Made by a program: the position numbers and the translations under genes. The notes under the pieces were generated by a model. The model was not told the origin of the DNA and did no database searches. It worked only from the letters and a program-made list of their open reading frames with translations. From Cryptomeria japonica (lineage: Eukaryota > Streptophyta > Pinopsida > Cupressales > Cupressaceae), in the NCBI RefSeq assembly GCF_030272615.1, contig NC_081410.1:193025619-193089618 (forward strand): a stretch of DNA of 64,000 nt, given 5' to 3'. Shown here piece by piece: positions 1 to 11,570 of this stretch; within the stretch, counting starts at the first letter, position 1, and each line of letters begins with the position of its first letter.

Positions 1-233
1 ACTTGGCATTCATGTTTTATTTTGTAGAATGATACAAGTGTCTTTTTTTTTTCAAAAGTCTTAATATGCAAGGTAGGGTTTTAGAAAAGAAATACAAGAA
101 TGTTGGTAATTATTTGTTTAAAATCACATCCTGGACACCCAATGTCACACAAAGTGAAATAATGTTCAGTTCAAAGCCAAGATGGATTAATATTAAAAAT
201 GTCTTGGTGCAAGTGTAGAAATTTCCTCCCCAT

Positions 234-773
234 TTGCTTAAACCAATTGGAGAAACCCTTCAGACTAAAGAAACCTATACTATTTTGCAACACCTAAATG
301 TTGGAATTTCACTCTCTTTCAATAAGGGATCACAAATCCCAAATGTTATCAAATTCCTGATGGAAGACCAAGTTTTCAAATGTGACATTGAAGCACTTGG
401 AGGATTAAAATCTTGTTTTCTTTGCAAAACAGACAGGCAACATAAGAGGGAATGCCCTGAGATTTTAAACTATAGGAGAAATGTTAACTTTAACCCTCCT
501 AATGTAGTTTTTAACCAAATGGTCTCTCAAATTTTTTATGAGGGGCTCCCTAGTCAGCGTAATAATGGTAACCCTAACGTGAATCAAACAGTTCCTATCA
601 AGGACTCATCCCAAGTGGACAACTCAAGCTTTAAGGCTAAAGAAGCTACCAAAAACTCATCCCCAAAAGATGAAGAGAAAACATTTGTAAATGGGGATAT
701 ATTGAGAATACGAGGTATAGTAACAAATCCCAAACAAGTTATTAATAGGGAGATGATCCATTGCTCCTCATAA
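234..773 (+). pseudogene. LINE-A ORF1 fragment with CCHC-like knuckle
   Basis: A 179-codon open stretch encodes the C-terminal half of a plant LINE ORF1 protein, an RNA-binding chaperone that packages LINE RNA. It has the end of a DUF4283-like region (residues 1-58), then a knuckle CFLCKTDRQHKREC at residues 61-74. The spacing is C-x2-C-x5-H-x3-C rather than the usual C-x2-C-x4-H-x4-C, so the knuckle is shifted by one residue and may not fold normally. The first codon is TTG, and an in-frame TAG lies 18 bases upstream, so the true ATG and N-terminus are lost. A lysine/serine-rich tail follows. It is a fragment, not a functional gene. Confidence 0.7.
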
Positions 774-1284
774 GAAAAATGCCCAGGAACTTGTATTGGA
801 CAAATTGAAAGAGGTAAATAAAGTTAGACAAAGAATTAAAAATGCTCTCATAGACCCTTCTTGTACTACAAAAATAATAGAACCCAAAGGGAAAACATTA
901 AATAATTTTCTTTAGAAGGAGGCTAAACAAGGGAATACCCTTGCCATCATTGACAAAAGCTCCCACTTCATGAACACAACAACCTCGGTGCCAATGCATA
1001 CCACATGTTCAATTGATTCCAAAAAGAGGTTTTTATGATAATGAAGGTAATGGCATGATTTTAGATATGAATAGCTCTACCTCCATCTCCTTTGGTAATA
1101 AAAATAGAATAAAATGGAGGGGGGAAGCAAGGAGGAGATGATAAATTTAAAAGAAAGAGGATGAATGTCAATAGAATAAATAGTACCAAGAAAGAGGGTA
1201 AGAAAGGGAAGGAGATCAAACTTCCTAAATATTTTCACAAGCTATGTAAGGGTAGCAAAACCAACCCACCTTCTTAGTGCCATA

Positions 1285-1960
1285 TGTTTAACTATGTCAG
1301 TTGGAATATCAGGGTTTAGGATACCCTGATGGAAAATACATCATTGGAGTTCTTTGTAATCAAACTAAAGAACTACATGTCATCATGCTACAAGAATTTA
1401 AGTTTATGGGGTTTTAGTCAATCAATTATTTAAGTTTTATCTAGAAGGGAGCAATGGCATTCCATAGAAGTCATAAAAAAGGGAAAAGGGGGGATTGTTG
1501 TGCTAATAATTAATAAATAGAGTAAATATATCAAGAACTACGATTGCTCTCCTTGTAATAGATGTTTTTGGATTTAACTCTAGAAGAACAATATCCACTT
1601 TGGGATTTGTTTTGTGTATGCATCGAATGACTATAAGAAGAGGATTGCATTGTGGCAATGGATGGTGGCTTCTCTCCCACAATTTCATGGATAATAGTTG
1701 GAGATTTTAATATAACTAAAAGAAAGGATGATAAGAAGGGAGGAAATACTTGGAATTTGAAAGGGAATGAAAAGTTCTTCTAGAAAAAATTGAAGAAAAT
1801 GCTCAAGTTATTTGACCTCTTAGAAGGAAATCAAAAAGAAAGCAAGAGCATATGGTATACATGGTGTAATAACCAAGGGGTGGGGAAGAGACTATATTGC
1901 AAAATTTGAAAAATTTTATTTCTCAAAGAGATGTATTATGCTTCAATGATAACTATAATG
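1285..1960 (+). pseudogene. LINE-A endonuclease domain remnant
   Basis: Conceptual translation, shifting between + frames, gives pieces typical of the APE-type endonuclease that opens plant LINE ORF2. A start like 'NYVSWNIR' appears near 1295, and 'IIVGDFNITKRKDDKKGG' near 1690-1740. Next comes 'WYTWCNNQG', the equivalent of the usual 'FTWSNNR' motif. Frame changes and stops between the pieces show it is dead. The enzyme would have nicked target DNA to prime reverse transcription. Confidence 0.65.
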
Positions 1961-2035
1961 CCAATAGTGCTAAGGTAGAACCGAAAGTACTATCCATTTA
2001 GAGCTAATATCATGTTTAAGGACAATGGTTAGGAG

Positions 2036-3048
2036 ATGGCCAAAAAGAGAGGAGGACTCTATAAACCCAATATTGAACTCCTAAAGCAACAACATTGTCT
2101 TGATGGAATCCTCACATTAAGAAGAATAACCAAGGCTTCAAATCAAAAGAACAAAGATAGAGCATATTGGAATACACTAACAAAAAAATTGCAGAAATCT
2201 TTTGAGTACCATTGGAAAAAGAAATGCTATGGGATCTAGGAAAATTGAGTGCATCTCACAAGAAGAGCTATTGAATATCAAGTCTTAATTACAACTCGAC
2301 CCTCAAAATGTTGAGTTGAAATATAGCCTTAAAGATCTACAACATAGATTGATAAAGCTCTAGACTAAAAGGGCCCAAGGAGCCAGATTAAGAGCTAACG
2401 TAAATTTTCTACCTAAAGGAGACAAAAGTACAAAATTATTTTTCAACATTATGAGGGGAAAGAAGAGTGTGGAGGCTATTTCCCCTGTCTAAGTAGAGAA
2501 CCAACAATGCCATGATAATGAGGAGATCAAAATATATTTTTATACCTTTTACAAATCTCTATTCACTACAAGGATAATAATATAAAATGCCTTCAGGCTC
2601 AGAGTTTATACAAGAAGATCATTCCCACTAAGCTTAGCCTTGCTATGGCTAAAGAGGTAGGAAAAGGAATATTGAATGAGAAGATAATCAGTTCTATCAT
2701 ATCCTTAAAAATGGTAAGTCCCTTGGAGGAGATGGGATTCCTGCATAGTTATATAAAGCAAATTTGACTTGGCTTATTGATGACTTGTATGAAGTTTATA
2801 GTGAAGTCATTAAGGAAGGCACCTTGGGTGACGAAATCAATAGGTGGAATATTAAGTTTCTCCCAAGAGATGGGAATAAGAGCAACATTAAAGCAAAATT
2901 AGAGGCCAATTACTTTTCTTGATGTCTCCTACAAGATTTTTGCTAAACTCCTCGCTAAGAGATTAAAAAATGTTCTTCCTAATGTCATTAGTCCACACAC
3001 AGATTAGATTTATTAAGGGGAGATACATTATGGAGAATACATTGACCA
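2036..3048 (+). pseudogene. LINE-A linker and N-terminal reverse transcriptase remnant
   Basis: A 67-codon open stretch (2036-2239) rich in Lys and Gln matches the position of the LINE linker between endonuclease and RT. Further on, fragments such as 'STKLFFNIMRGKKS' (about 2430) and 'NRWNIKFLPRDGNKSN' (about 2850) look like the region before RT motif 1 ('..I.LIPK..'). The reading stops at the LTR-element insertion point; 'ENTLTSW' before the break joins 'EGLGWTKNGEEEVG' after it. Multiple stops make it non-functional. Confidence 0.6.
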
Positions 3049-3053
3049 GTTGG
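3049..3053. repeat. Target-site duplication gttgg (left copy)
   Basis: The 5-bp gttgg directly before the left LTR is repeated at 8956-8960 directly after the right LTR. Removing the element and one copy rejoins the LINE-A reading. Five bases is the usual Ty1/Ty3 staggered cut. Confidence 0.9.
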
Positions 3054-5702
3054 TGATAGGGAGAAACCCATAGGAGGACCAATTAAAGCTAAATATAATC
3101 CTCTTGTTAAGAGACTCCTTCAAATGAGAGAGGAAAGGTTTAGGTTTTCTTGATAAGGCCCACTTTCAATGTTCACAAGCTTCACTCAACCCAAAACTTC
3201 CTCCTTGAGCTCTTCCCATCATTTGTTCATACACTTGCTCAACTCAAACTACCATGCTCTCATTCCTCAACCCATCAATTTCAACATATGGATACCCCTG
3301 CTCACCACACATAGTTTATGATGTTTCTTGGTAGAATTTAGCTTCTTCAAAAGGTTTATACAAGGATTTAAAGACTTGCTTTTGGTTTTGTTCTCAAAGA
3401 CCTAGTTCAAGCTCACTTTCTTATGACTTACTCAAACCCTTCTTATAGGTCTAAACCCCAAATATAGTACCACTGCTCTCACTAAGGTGTTAAGAGGATT
3501 TCTTGAGTGTTTTTAAATTATTTCCAATGGTTCTTCAAGACCATTCAACCTTGCACCAATCAGGTTCTTAATTTTCTTCAAAACAAGGCTACAAGGAATA
3601 AGCCCTTTTTAGCCTCCTAAAACACTATTTTGCTCATTACTCACTCCCAACTTGGAATATTTGAAAAGGGAGAATATTTTTGAGTACCCTTTTGGCCAAA
3701 ATAATTAATTAGTGCCAAGAGAGGTCTTGGGAAGGTCAATTTATGACTATCCTATTTTGTAGCCTCAAAACAGGGGTTTTTGTGAGGGTTTTAGTTCTTC
3801 CACCATAGTTACTCACTCCTAAGATTAGTTCAAGCCTCCACACTGTTGGGGAACCTCTACCACAACATACCAATGACTTCCCTACCACTAACAATCAAGC
3901 ATTATGCCAAACACTTGGCAAGCAAACTGAAAAAGAACAAAAACACTGTCAAAATCATTGTTTTTCTGAGTTTTCACTGTCTAGGCTGCATTTCATTGGG
4001 TTAGAACTTCAAAACTACCTGCACCATAATGTCAACAATCCTTCAAACAACAATTTAACTCTTCATTTAATAAATATAGTGAGGTATTCATACATAGAAG
4101 GTTCCAAAGTCAAACTTAGTGCCAAAAACCATAATATTTCCTAAAACAGGGAGTTTGCTGCCCTTCACAAATAGTGACACTTTATAATGCAAAATGGATA
4201 AAGTTTGGTGCTCCAAATTGCTTCAAATTACTTCTAGTATAGGTTCAGACCTTTTTCCAACGTTGTTAGCTCAAATAGACTTTGAGAACAACATTTTGTT
4301 CATAATTTCAATCTATTAGCCAAGTTACTCACTTAACTTGCCTAATAAGTGCTCAAATTCACCTTTTCCATCACAACTGACAGTACAAACTTAAAATACA
4401 ATATTTAAAAAGGTCCAATTTGGTCTCCAAGGTTCATTTTTGCTTGGTTACCCATGGAGACCAAGTGTTTCAACCCATTTTCTTCAAAACCCCAGTTCAG
4501 GGCAGCGAACTGGCAAAAACTGAAAGATTTTTTTTGATAAACCAAAACACAATAAAAACCCTAACACAAAGAATAAAAAATCTTCATACAACCATTACAC
4601 AAACTCCCATGAAAGAATAGTATGGATATATTGCTCCGTACGGAATTTTACAGCAGATTAAGCTTAAAAAGCATGAAAAACAGTCATATTTTATTAATTT
4701 CATCTTGCTAATACAAAGCCAACCTATTTACAATGTTTGAAGTGTCCTTATATAGGCACACTCAAACCATTTCAACCCTTATGGTGACCATAACTACCTT
4801 GTAGACTGATTTTACAACTTTTCTCACTTTTTGTCAAAATGTTGCTTGACAACATTGGCAATTTTTGACTCTAGTGCATTTTTGGCCTACAAGACAAATA
4901 TCTTCCACCTAACCATTTGAGATGGTGTCAAATCATTAAATAGACCTACTCCAATTCCTTTCTAAGCTTGTTACAAGGTTTTTAACACATTTTCACTATA
5001 ATGCCATTTTTGGCTTGCAAGGCACTATGGGCCAAAACTGGAAAGAAAACTTGAGTAACATTATCTAAACCACTCTAAGATAAACCTAAACCATAATTAA
5101 ACCTAAAACACACACTTTTACTCTTACAATAGTCCTTTATTCAATTCTTGATCCCATCAGGATCAAACAAGCCAAAATTGTGAAGGTGATCAATGTTGTT
5201 CTCAAAGTCTATTTGAGCTAACAACGTTGGACAAAGGTCTACACCTATACTAGAAGTAATTAGAAGCAAGTTGGAGCACCAAACTTTATCCATTTTGCAT
5301 TATAAAGTGTCACTGTTTGTGAAGGGCAGCAAACTCCCTGTTTTAGGAAATATTATGGTTTTTGGCACCAAGTTTGACTTTGAAACCTTCTATGTATGAA
5401 GACCTCCCTATATTTATTAAATGCAGAGTTAAATTGTTGTTTGAAGGATTGTTGAAATTATGATGCAGGCAGTTTTGAAGTTCTAACCCAATGAAATGCA
5501 ATAATGCCATTTTTGGCTTACAAGGCACTATGGGCCAAAACTGGAAAGAAATCTTGAGTAACATTATCTAAACAACTCTAAGATAAACCTAAACCATAAT
5601 GAAACCTAAAACACACACTTGGACTCTTACAATAGTCCTTTATTCAATTCTTGATCCCATCAGGATCAAACAAGCCAAAATTGTGAAGGTGCTCCTGCAC
5701 CA
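3054..5702 (-). repeat. 3' LTR of the LARD-like element, enlarged by an inverted duplication
   Basis: In element orientation this LTR starts tggtgcaggagcacc and ends cctatca. It is 2649 bp against 2147 bp for its partner. The extra length is explained by an inverted copy of about 3986-4290 at 5197-5500, followed by a second direct copy of about 5000-5190 at 5503-5702. A TATA-like tatataag lies on the - strand at 4747-4754. The rest aligns closely to 6809-8955. Confidence 0.88.
5197..5500. repeat. Inverted 304-bp duplication inside the LTR
   Basis: This segment is the reverse complement of about 3986-4290 in the same LTR; for example cattgggttagaacttc at the start of the source appears reversed near 5480. 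The two could pair as a long hairpin arm pair separated by about 0.9 kb. It is followed by a direct repeat of the LTR end. The pattern fits strand switching during DNA synthesis. The other LTR lacks it. Confidence 0.85.
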
Positions 5703-6763
5703 TACTCCCACAAATTGAAAAAGTTCCAAGTCCTCTTGGAAATGATACCTGCAAAACAAATGATACTTGCAAAACATATAGGCTTTATCTTGACCTTTGG
5801 CATATACTTGTCTTCGGCTTCATCATGCATGGCCAAATGAAAAGCTCCTTCCTTCATCTTCACTCTAGGCCTTGCTTCAAAAATCAACATCCACCATAGC
5901 TATAGCTGCTCATAAGGTGTAGATGATACCATCAACTGCCATTCCAACAAACTCTCAGTCCAAGAACAAATCCATGAATAGATATGAGAAATCTTAATGA
6001 ATTTCATCTCAAAGTGAGGAGAAGTGCTCATTTGTGGGGACCAATAGACGTGTTTGGTGTCATGCATTTTCCTAGTATAGAGCATTGCTCCCATAAAGGT
6101 CATGACACCTTCGTAAAGACTAATACCAATCTGATAGTGTTCATGCATGTAGACCTCTATAGCAAAATAATGATCAGTAACAACTATCTATGTATCCTGC
6201 TTGTCAATAGGCTTCTCAAGTGCATGTGACCCTTGTACCATGTCTTCTTCATGCCCAATCTACTCAACAACTCCATCATCAGGATAAAGACCATGTTCTT
6301 CAGCCACATTGGTCTCTAACCATTGCTCATCCTCAAGAACCTTTGCCATATAAGGTTCCTCTTCAACTCTTTGCTGCTCACTCTTCACTTCAGCATGCAT
6401 CTACTGCTCAAAGTCACTGAATGGACTATCTACCTCTTCAACTTCACCTTCTATGGTACATGGGGTCACTTCTTCCACTAAACTTCAATTGTGTAATGCT
6501 GCACCATTTGCTTCTTTAACATCTTCCTTTCTCCTTTTCTCCAGTTCCCTTTTAAGCTCCCTCAATCTTGCTTCATTTGCTTCTAAATCCCTTCTTAAAC
6601 TTCTCAATTCATCTCGTTTATTTTCTTCTTCTTCTCTCTTCATTCTTTCGACTTTTTGTTTCCTCAACTCTTCTTCCTCTCTTTTCTTCTTTCCACCAAA
6701 CATTAGTTATTTCCACTTCTTGTAAGCACCTACTATCTCTTTCTTAGATTTTGTTAACTCCAT
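5666..6763 (-). pseudogene. Unidentified charged/coiled-coil ORF of the LARD-like element, six in-frame stops
   Basis: One - strand frame runs from an ATG at 6761-6763 to a stop just inside the 3' LTR, about 366 codons, broken by six stops: TAA after codon 18, a TGA at 6482-6484, then four TAG. It starts MELTKSKKEIVGAYKKWK. Then comes a very charged helix of about 70 residues (6703-6485, e.g. 'ELRSLRRDLEANEARLRE') that looks like a coiled coil. An acidic stretch follows, then a Trp/Met-rich part ('EGVMTFMGAMLY', 'SHIYSWICSWTESLLEW') and a hydrophobic tail ending in 'FNLWEYG'. I do not recognise the family and see no protease or zinc knuckle. Because one frame survives across the whole interior, a protein was probably encoded once. 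It could be a divergent gag or a captured gene. Confidence 0.6.
5703..5714 (-). other. Polypurine tract of the LARD-like element
   Basis: On the - strand tttgtgggagta directly precedes the 3' LTR start tggtgca. This is the expected site and composition for plus-strand DNA priming and resembles plant retrotransposon tracts. Confidence 0.7.
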
Positions 6764-6794
6764 CTTCACCCCTATATCCTAGACCTTTCGCTTT

Positions 6795-6805
6795 CTCTGA
6801 TACCA
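6795..6805 (-). other. Primer-binding site, tRNA-iMet type
   Basis: On the - strand tggtatcagag lies 3 bases inside the 5' LTR end. This is the common plant primer site complementary to the initiator methionine tRNA 3' end, and it fixes the element's orientation. Confidence 0.85.
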
Positions 6806-6808
6806 ATT

Positions 6809-8955
6809 TGATAGGGAGAAACCCACAAGAGGACTAATTAAAGCTAAATATAATCCTCTTGTTAAGAGACTCCTTCAAATGAGAGAGGAAAGGTTTAGGT
6901 TTTCTTGATAAGGCCCACTTTCAATGTTCACAAGCTTCACTCAACCCAAAACTTCCTCCTTGAGCTCTTCCCATCATTTGTTCATACACTTGCTCAACTC
7001 AAACTACCATGCTCTCATTCCTCAACCCATCAATTTCAACATATGGACACCCCGGCTCACCACACATAGTTTATGTTGTTTCTTGGTAGGATTTAGCTTC
7101 TTCAAAAGGTTTATACAAGGAGTTAAAGACTTGCTTTTGGTTTCATTCTCAAAGACCTAGTTCAAGCTCACTTGCTCATGACTTACTCAAACCCTTCTTA
7201 TAGGTCTAAACCCCAAATATAGTACCACTGCTCTCACTAAGGTGTTAAGAGGCTTTCTTGAGTGTTTTAAAATGATTTCCAATGGTTCTTCAAGACCATT
7301 CAACCTTGCACCAATCGGGTTCTTGATTTTCTTCAAAACAAGGCTACAGGGAATAAGCCCCTTTTAGCCCTCCTAAAACACTATTTTGCTCATTACTCAC
7401 TCCCAACTTGGAATATTTGAAAAAAGTGAATAATTTTGAGTACCCTTTTGGCTAAAATCATGAATTAGTGCCAAGAGAGGTCTTGGGAAGGTCAATTTAT
7501 GACTGTCCTATTTTGTAGCCTCAAAACAAGGGTTTTTGTGAGGGTTTTAGTTCTTCCACCATAGTTACTCACTCCTAAGCTTGGTTCAAGCCTCCACACT
7601 ATTGGGAAACCTCTGCCACAACATACCAATGACTTCCCTACCACTTAAAATCAAGCATTATGCCAAACACTTGGCAAGCAAACTGAAAAAGAACAAAAAC
7701 ACTGTCAAAATCATTGTTTTTCTGAGTTTTCACTGTCTAGGCTGCATTCCATTGGGTTAGAACTTCAAAACTACCTACACCATAATGTCAACAATCCTTA
7801 AAACAACAATTTAACTCTTCATTTAATAAATATAGTGAGGTATTCATACATAGAAGGTTCCAAAGTAAAACTTAGTGCCAAAAACCATAATATTTCCTAA
7901 AACAGGGAGTTTGTTGCCCTTCACAAACAGTGACACTTTATAATGCAAAATGGATAAAGTTTGTTGCTCCAAATTGCTTCAAATTAATTCTAGTATAGGT
8001 TCAGACCTTTTTCCAACGTTGTTAGCTCAAATAGACTTTGAGAACAACATTTTGCTCATAATTTCAATCTATTAGCCAAGTTACTCACTTAACTTGCCTA
8101 ATAAGTGCTCAAATTCACCTTTTCCATCACAACTGACAGCACAAACTTAAAATACAATATGTACAAAGGTCGAACTTGGTCTCCAAGGTTCATTTTTTCT
8201 TGGTTACCCATGGAGACCAAGTGTTTCGACCCATTTTCTTCAAAACCCTAGTTCAGGGCAGCGAACTGGCAAAAACTAAAAGTTTTTTTTGATAAACCAA
8301 AACACAATAAAAACCCTAACACAAAGAATGAAAAATCTTCATACAACCATTACACAAACTCCCATGAAATAATAGTATAGAAATATTTCTCTGTACAGAC
8401 TTTTACAGCAGATTAAGCTTAAAAAGCATGAAAAATAGTCATATTTTATTAATTTCCTCTTGCTAATACAAAGCCAACCTATTTACAATGTTTGAAGTGT
8501 CCTTATATAGGCACACTAAAACCATTTAAACCCTTATGGTGTCCATAACTACCTTGTAGAGTGATTTTACAACTTTTCTCACTTTTTGTCGAAATGTTGC
8601 TTGACAACATTGGCAATTTTTGACTCTTAGTGCATTTTTGGCCTACAAGACAAATATCTTCCACCTAACCATTTGAGATGGTGTCAAATAATTAAATATA
8701 CCTACTCCAATTCCTTTCTAAGCTTGTTACAAGGTTTTTAACACATTTTCACTATAATGCCATTTTTGGCTTACAAGGCACTATGGGCCAAAACTGTAAA
8801 GAAAACTTGAGTAACATTATCTAAACCACTCTAAGATAAACCTAAACCACAATGAAACCTAAAACACACACTTGTACTCTTACAATAGTCCTTTGTTCAA
8901 TTCTTGATCCCATCAGGATCAAACAAGCCAAAATTGTGAAGGTGCTCTTGCACCA
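6809..8955 (-). repeat. 5' LTR of the LARD-like element
   Basis: A 2147-bp LTR in its standard form. In element orientation it begins tggtgcaagagcacc, with a small dyad ggtgc/gcacc, and ends ctccctatca. A TATA-like tatataag is on the - strand at 8502-8509, so transcription would run leftward. TSD gttgg follows at 8956-8960. Confidence 0.9.
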
Positions 8956-8960
8956 GTTGG

Positions 8961-9390
8961 GAAGGACTCGGTTGGACCAAGAATGGTGAGGAGGAAGTAG
9001 GCATATTGCTTCTCAACTTTGAAATAGCTTATGATAGAGCACAATGATATTTTATTCTCGTTGTTCTTAAGGCAATTATATTTCCAATGGAAGATGGTTT
9101 AGGTGTTATTTAATAATGCATATGCTCATATTGATATTAATGGTGAAATCTCTAAGGCTTTTAATGTGGGAAAGTCTATTAGACAAGGGTGCCCATTTGC
9201 ACTAACACTGCTTATTATTGCCTCTAAGGACTTATATTATGCATTGAGGTATGATCTCTTAGGTCCTAAGTTTCAAGGTGTTAGACTCGTAGATGAATCA
9301 TCACTAGCAAACATACAATTTGTAGCCGATATTTCCTTACTCCCAATATTGGATAAATATAACATGATATATCTAATTAACAAACTATAA
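8961..9390 (+). pseudogene. LINE-A reverse transcriptase core remnant
   Basis: This continues LINE-A after the LTR element. 'ILLLNFEIAYDRAQ' near 9010 is RT motif A, where the family has L-D-F-x-K-A-Y-D. A 95-codon open stretch (9103-9390) then gives 'SIRQGCPFALTLLI', the motif B equivalent of 'IRQGCPLSPLLF', and 'IQFVADISLL', the equivalent of the catalytic F-A-D-D. Here the first Asp of the pair has become Ala and motif A has Asn for Asp, so the polymerase is dead even where the frame is open. Confidence 0.8.
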
Positions 9391-10770
9391 TTGTTTGGTT
9401 GTGTATTTAGATCAAAGATCTTTGATTCCAAGTCTATCTTGTTGAGTTGGTCTAATTCTTCATCTAATTAGTTTATGGAATTTGGTTGATAGTTGAGGGG
9501 GGGGGGGAGGAGGATAATATAATAAGGTCTCTAGGGATACCCTTTTTAGTACAACCCACCCTACCCAATACGTGGAATTGGTTGTTTGCCAAATTGAAAG
9601 GAATCTTAACAGATGGAATAAAAAAAAACATCTCTTGTTGGTAGACTTCAATTCTGTCAAAAAGTACTCTCCTCTTAATCCATTTATTATGCCTCTCTTT
9701 TGTTCTTTGCTAGTTACCAAGTCAATAAGGTACAAAAAATAATCAGATAGTTCCTTTGGTCCGATGGTGGAAGTAAAAGAAGGAAGTAAGTTGTTAATTG
9801 GGATTGGTGTTGCACGAGTAAAGAGTCAAGAGTTTTAGGGCCTAAGGATCTAAGACTTGAGGGAATTGCATTAGCTTCCAAGTGGGTGGTAAGGACATTG
9901 AATGACAATGAACCATGGAAAGTTTTAATCAAGCAAAACATTTAGGAAGCTACCCCCAAAAGGGAAAAAGACAAGAAGAATTTGCATATACATGACATCC
10001 TCTTTAAAATAATTAATGTTATTTGTTCAAATTCTATTGTATTTCATAATATTTGGAAATCCTAGGAGATGTGTAAGGGTAAAGTACTACAGGCTGAGGT
10101 ATTGAAGTGTGATAAAGGTGAGCTACTAGGTCATAAATCTCTTTGGTGGAACATCAATCATAAATGTAAACCTTTGCCATTGTTACAAGGTTGTTTTGGA
10201 AAGAAATGTAATATCTAACCTAAAAGATGTGTCTTATAACAACAACATGAAGGATTGGAATACCTTGCAAATTGAATTTAAGTTACCATGCAATAATAAG
10301 GTGACATACTTGATAATGAAAAAGGGATTAGACAAGTTGAAGTATCCAAGTAAGGTGATAGACAATCCTGATTGTCTCCTAGAGGTTAAATGGGTTGATA
10401 ACTCCGCCTTTCTGAATTTCAAAGCCAAATGTATATACAAAATATTGTCTTAGTCTACTAAAATTATGAATCGTGTCAATAATAAATGGAAGTTGAATGT
10501 GGAATATAAAGGGTGGTCTACAATATTCTCTAGACGTCGATACAATATAGTAGATCCTAAAAAGGTTTAATTTAGATGTCAACTTATAACCCAAAACTTG
10601 GTCCTTAATCCATGCTATGCCAACTATATGTTATGTGGTTACCTTGAGGACTATTTTCACATTTTCTTTAAATGCGAGTATGTTGTGGTAGTGTGGTATG
10701 TGTTCATGGGTAATATTGTAGGGTGGAATAGTGTTGGTAATAAGTCCTGATTTGAAATTCTCATAACTCA
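9391..10770 (+). pseudogene. LINE-A RT thumb to zf-RVT region, decayed
   Basis: The + strand reading continues through frames with 'LFGCVFRSKIFDSKS' after the RT and 'PTLPNTWNWLFAKLKGIL' near 9560. The 85-codon stretch at 10196-10453 ('VKWVDNSAFLNFKAKCIY') is followed by 'EDYFHIFFKCEY' near 10650, which matches the zf-RVT pattern 'E..HIFF.C' of LINE C-termini. Frameshifts are frequent. A run of 11 G at 9497-9507 probably shifts the frame. No intact RNase H is visible. Confidence 0.6.
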
Positions 10771-11570
10771 AGTGAAAGGTTTGAGTAAAAGAGTTAATTA
10801 TTTTTGGTATACCTTAACTACTAAAATTCTTGTGGATTAGAAGGAATGAGCAAGTCTAACAAGGTAAGGAGAGGCTCCTTACTAAGTCTAATTATAGACT
10901 CACATATCTAGTGATTATGGAATAGGTAACTCTTACTCTCAAGTTGCTAGCGAACAGGTTTATGAAGGTCCTAGAGGATGGTTCTTCCCTCTTGTTCAAG
11001 ATATGGACTATAGGCCCTTGGATCTTAGAAAGGTGGATAAAAACTTCACAAAGGAGTATATTGATTTTTAAAATGCATACTTCAAAGAGAATCGGTATCA
11101 ACAAAGAAGAGATGTAATGGTTAGAGATCTAAAGATCACTCATCAAAACTTTAATGCTTCCAACTGGGAGAGAATCTCTACACCATTTGGCACATATGAG
11201 TCTTTCCAGGTAAGTAGAGTTAAACCAAAGGACAAGGACATAGAGAAAGGTAAAGAAAAAGTGGAAGATGAAGAGCACAAATATGAAAAAGGAAACCATC
11301 ACGAGGATAGTGATAATCAATGATAAGTCTTTGGATAATGGGCTACACATGCCACTTTTGTTTTAAACTATGCACACTGCTATGTAATTATCAAACTTAT
11401 AATATGTACTCACACTAATCTTGAACTTGGATGTAATTTTGTTTTATTTTAACCTCGTATATGTGGTATAGCCTAGTTGGGGATTTGAGGATGTGACCAT
11501 GTTGGTCACCATATATGTAACTAGACATATTTTTTGCTTAATAAAATTGGTAATTAACTTTCAATTTTTT
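10771..11570 (+). other. LINE-A 3' region with short lysine/glutamate-rich ORF
   Basis: The + strand has a readable stretch from about 10920 to 11323 with one stop. It contains 'WFFPLVQDMDYRPLDLRK' and a charged tail ('KDKDIEKGKEKVEDEE') in the 68-codon ORF 11117-11323. I do not recognise it. It is followed by A/T-rich DNA and a run ending aaaaaacatg near 11570 that may be the LINE 3' end. It could be the true 3' end of ORF2 or an unrelated scrap. Confidence 0.35.

Larger units (their letters stand above)
1..3048 (+). mobile_element. LINE-A, 5' part (decayed plant L1-like LINE)
   Basis: This is the left part of a non-LTR retrotransposon read on the + strand. In order it shows an ORF1-like CCHC protein, an endonuclease remnant and the first part of the reverse transcriptase, all with many stops and frameshifts. 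The reading resumes at 8961, because the element was cut between 3053 and 8956 by an LTR element with a 5-bp target duplication. The 5' end lies outside the window or is too decayed to see. Domain order is that of plant L1-type LINEs; the assignment rests on recognised domains, not on a database match. Confidence 0.8.
3054..8955 (-). mobile_element. Non-autonomous LTR retrotransposon (LARD-like) inserted in LINE-A
   Basis: Two long direct repeats, 3054-5702 and 6809-8955, flank about 1.1 kb. The outer ends are TG...CA and the 5-bp duplication gttgg sits at 3049-3053 and 8956-8960. A tRNA-iMet-type primer site lies next to the right repeat and a purine-rich tract next to the left one, so the element reads on the - strand, with its 5' LTR at 6809-8955. 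The inner region has no gag, protease, integrase or RT that I can recognise, only one broken charged ORF. Large LTRs with a short, pol-less interior fit the LARD class, mobilised by another element's proteins. Confidence 0.92.

Noticed and set aside
6453-6725. + strand Ser/Leu/Phe-rich ORF
   Set aside because: It is the antisense of the charged coiled-coil ORF; Lys/Glu codons read backward give Ser/Leu/Phe.
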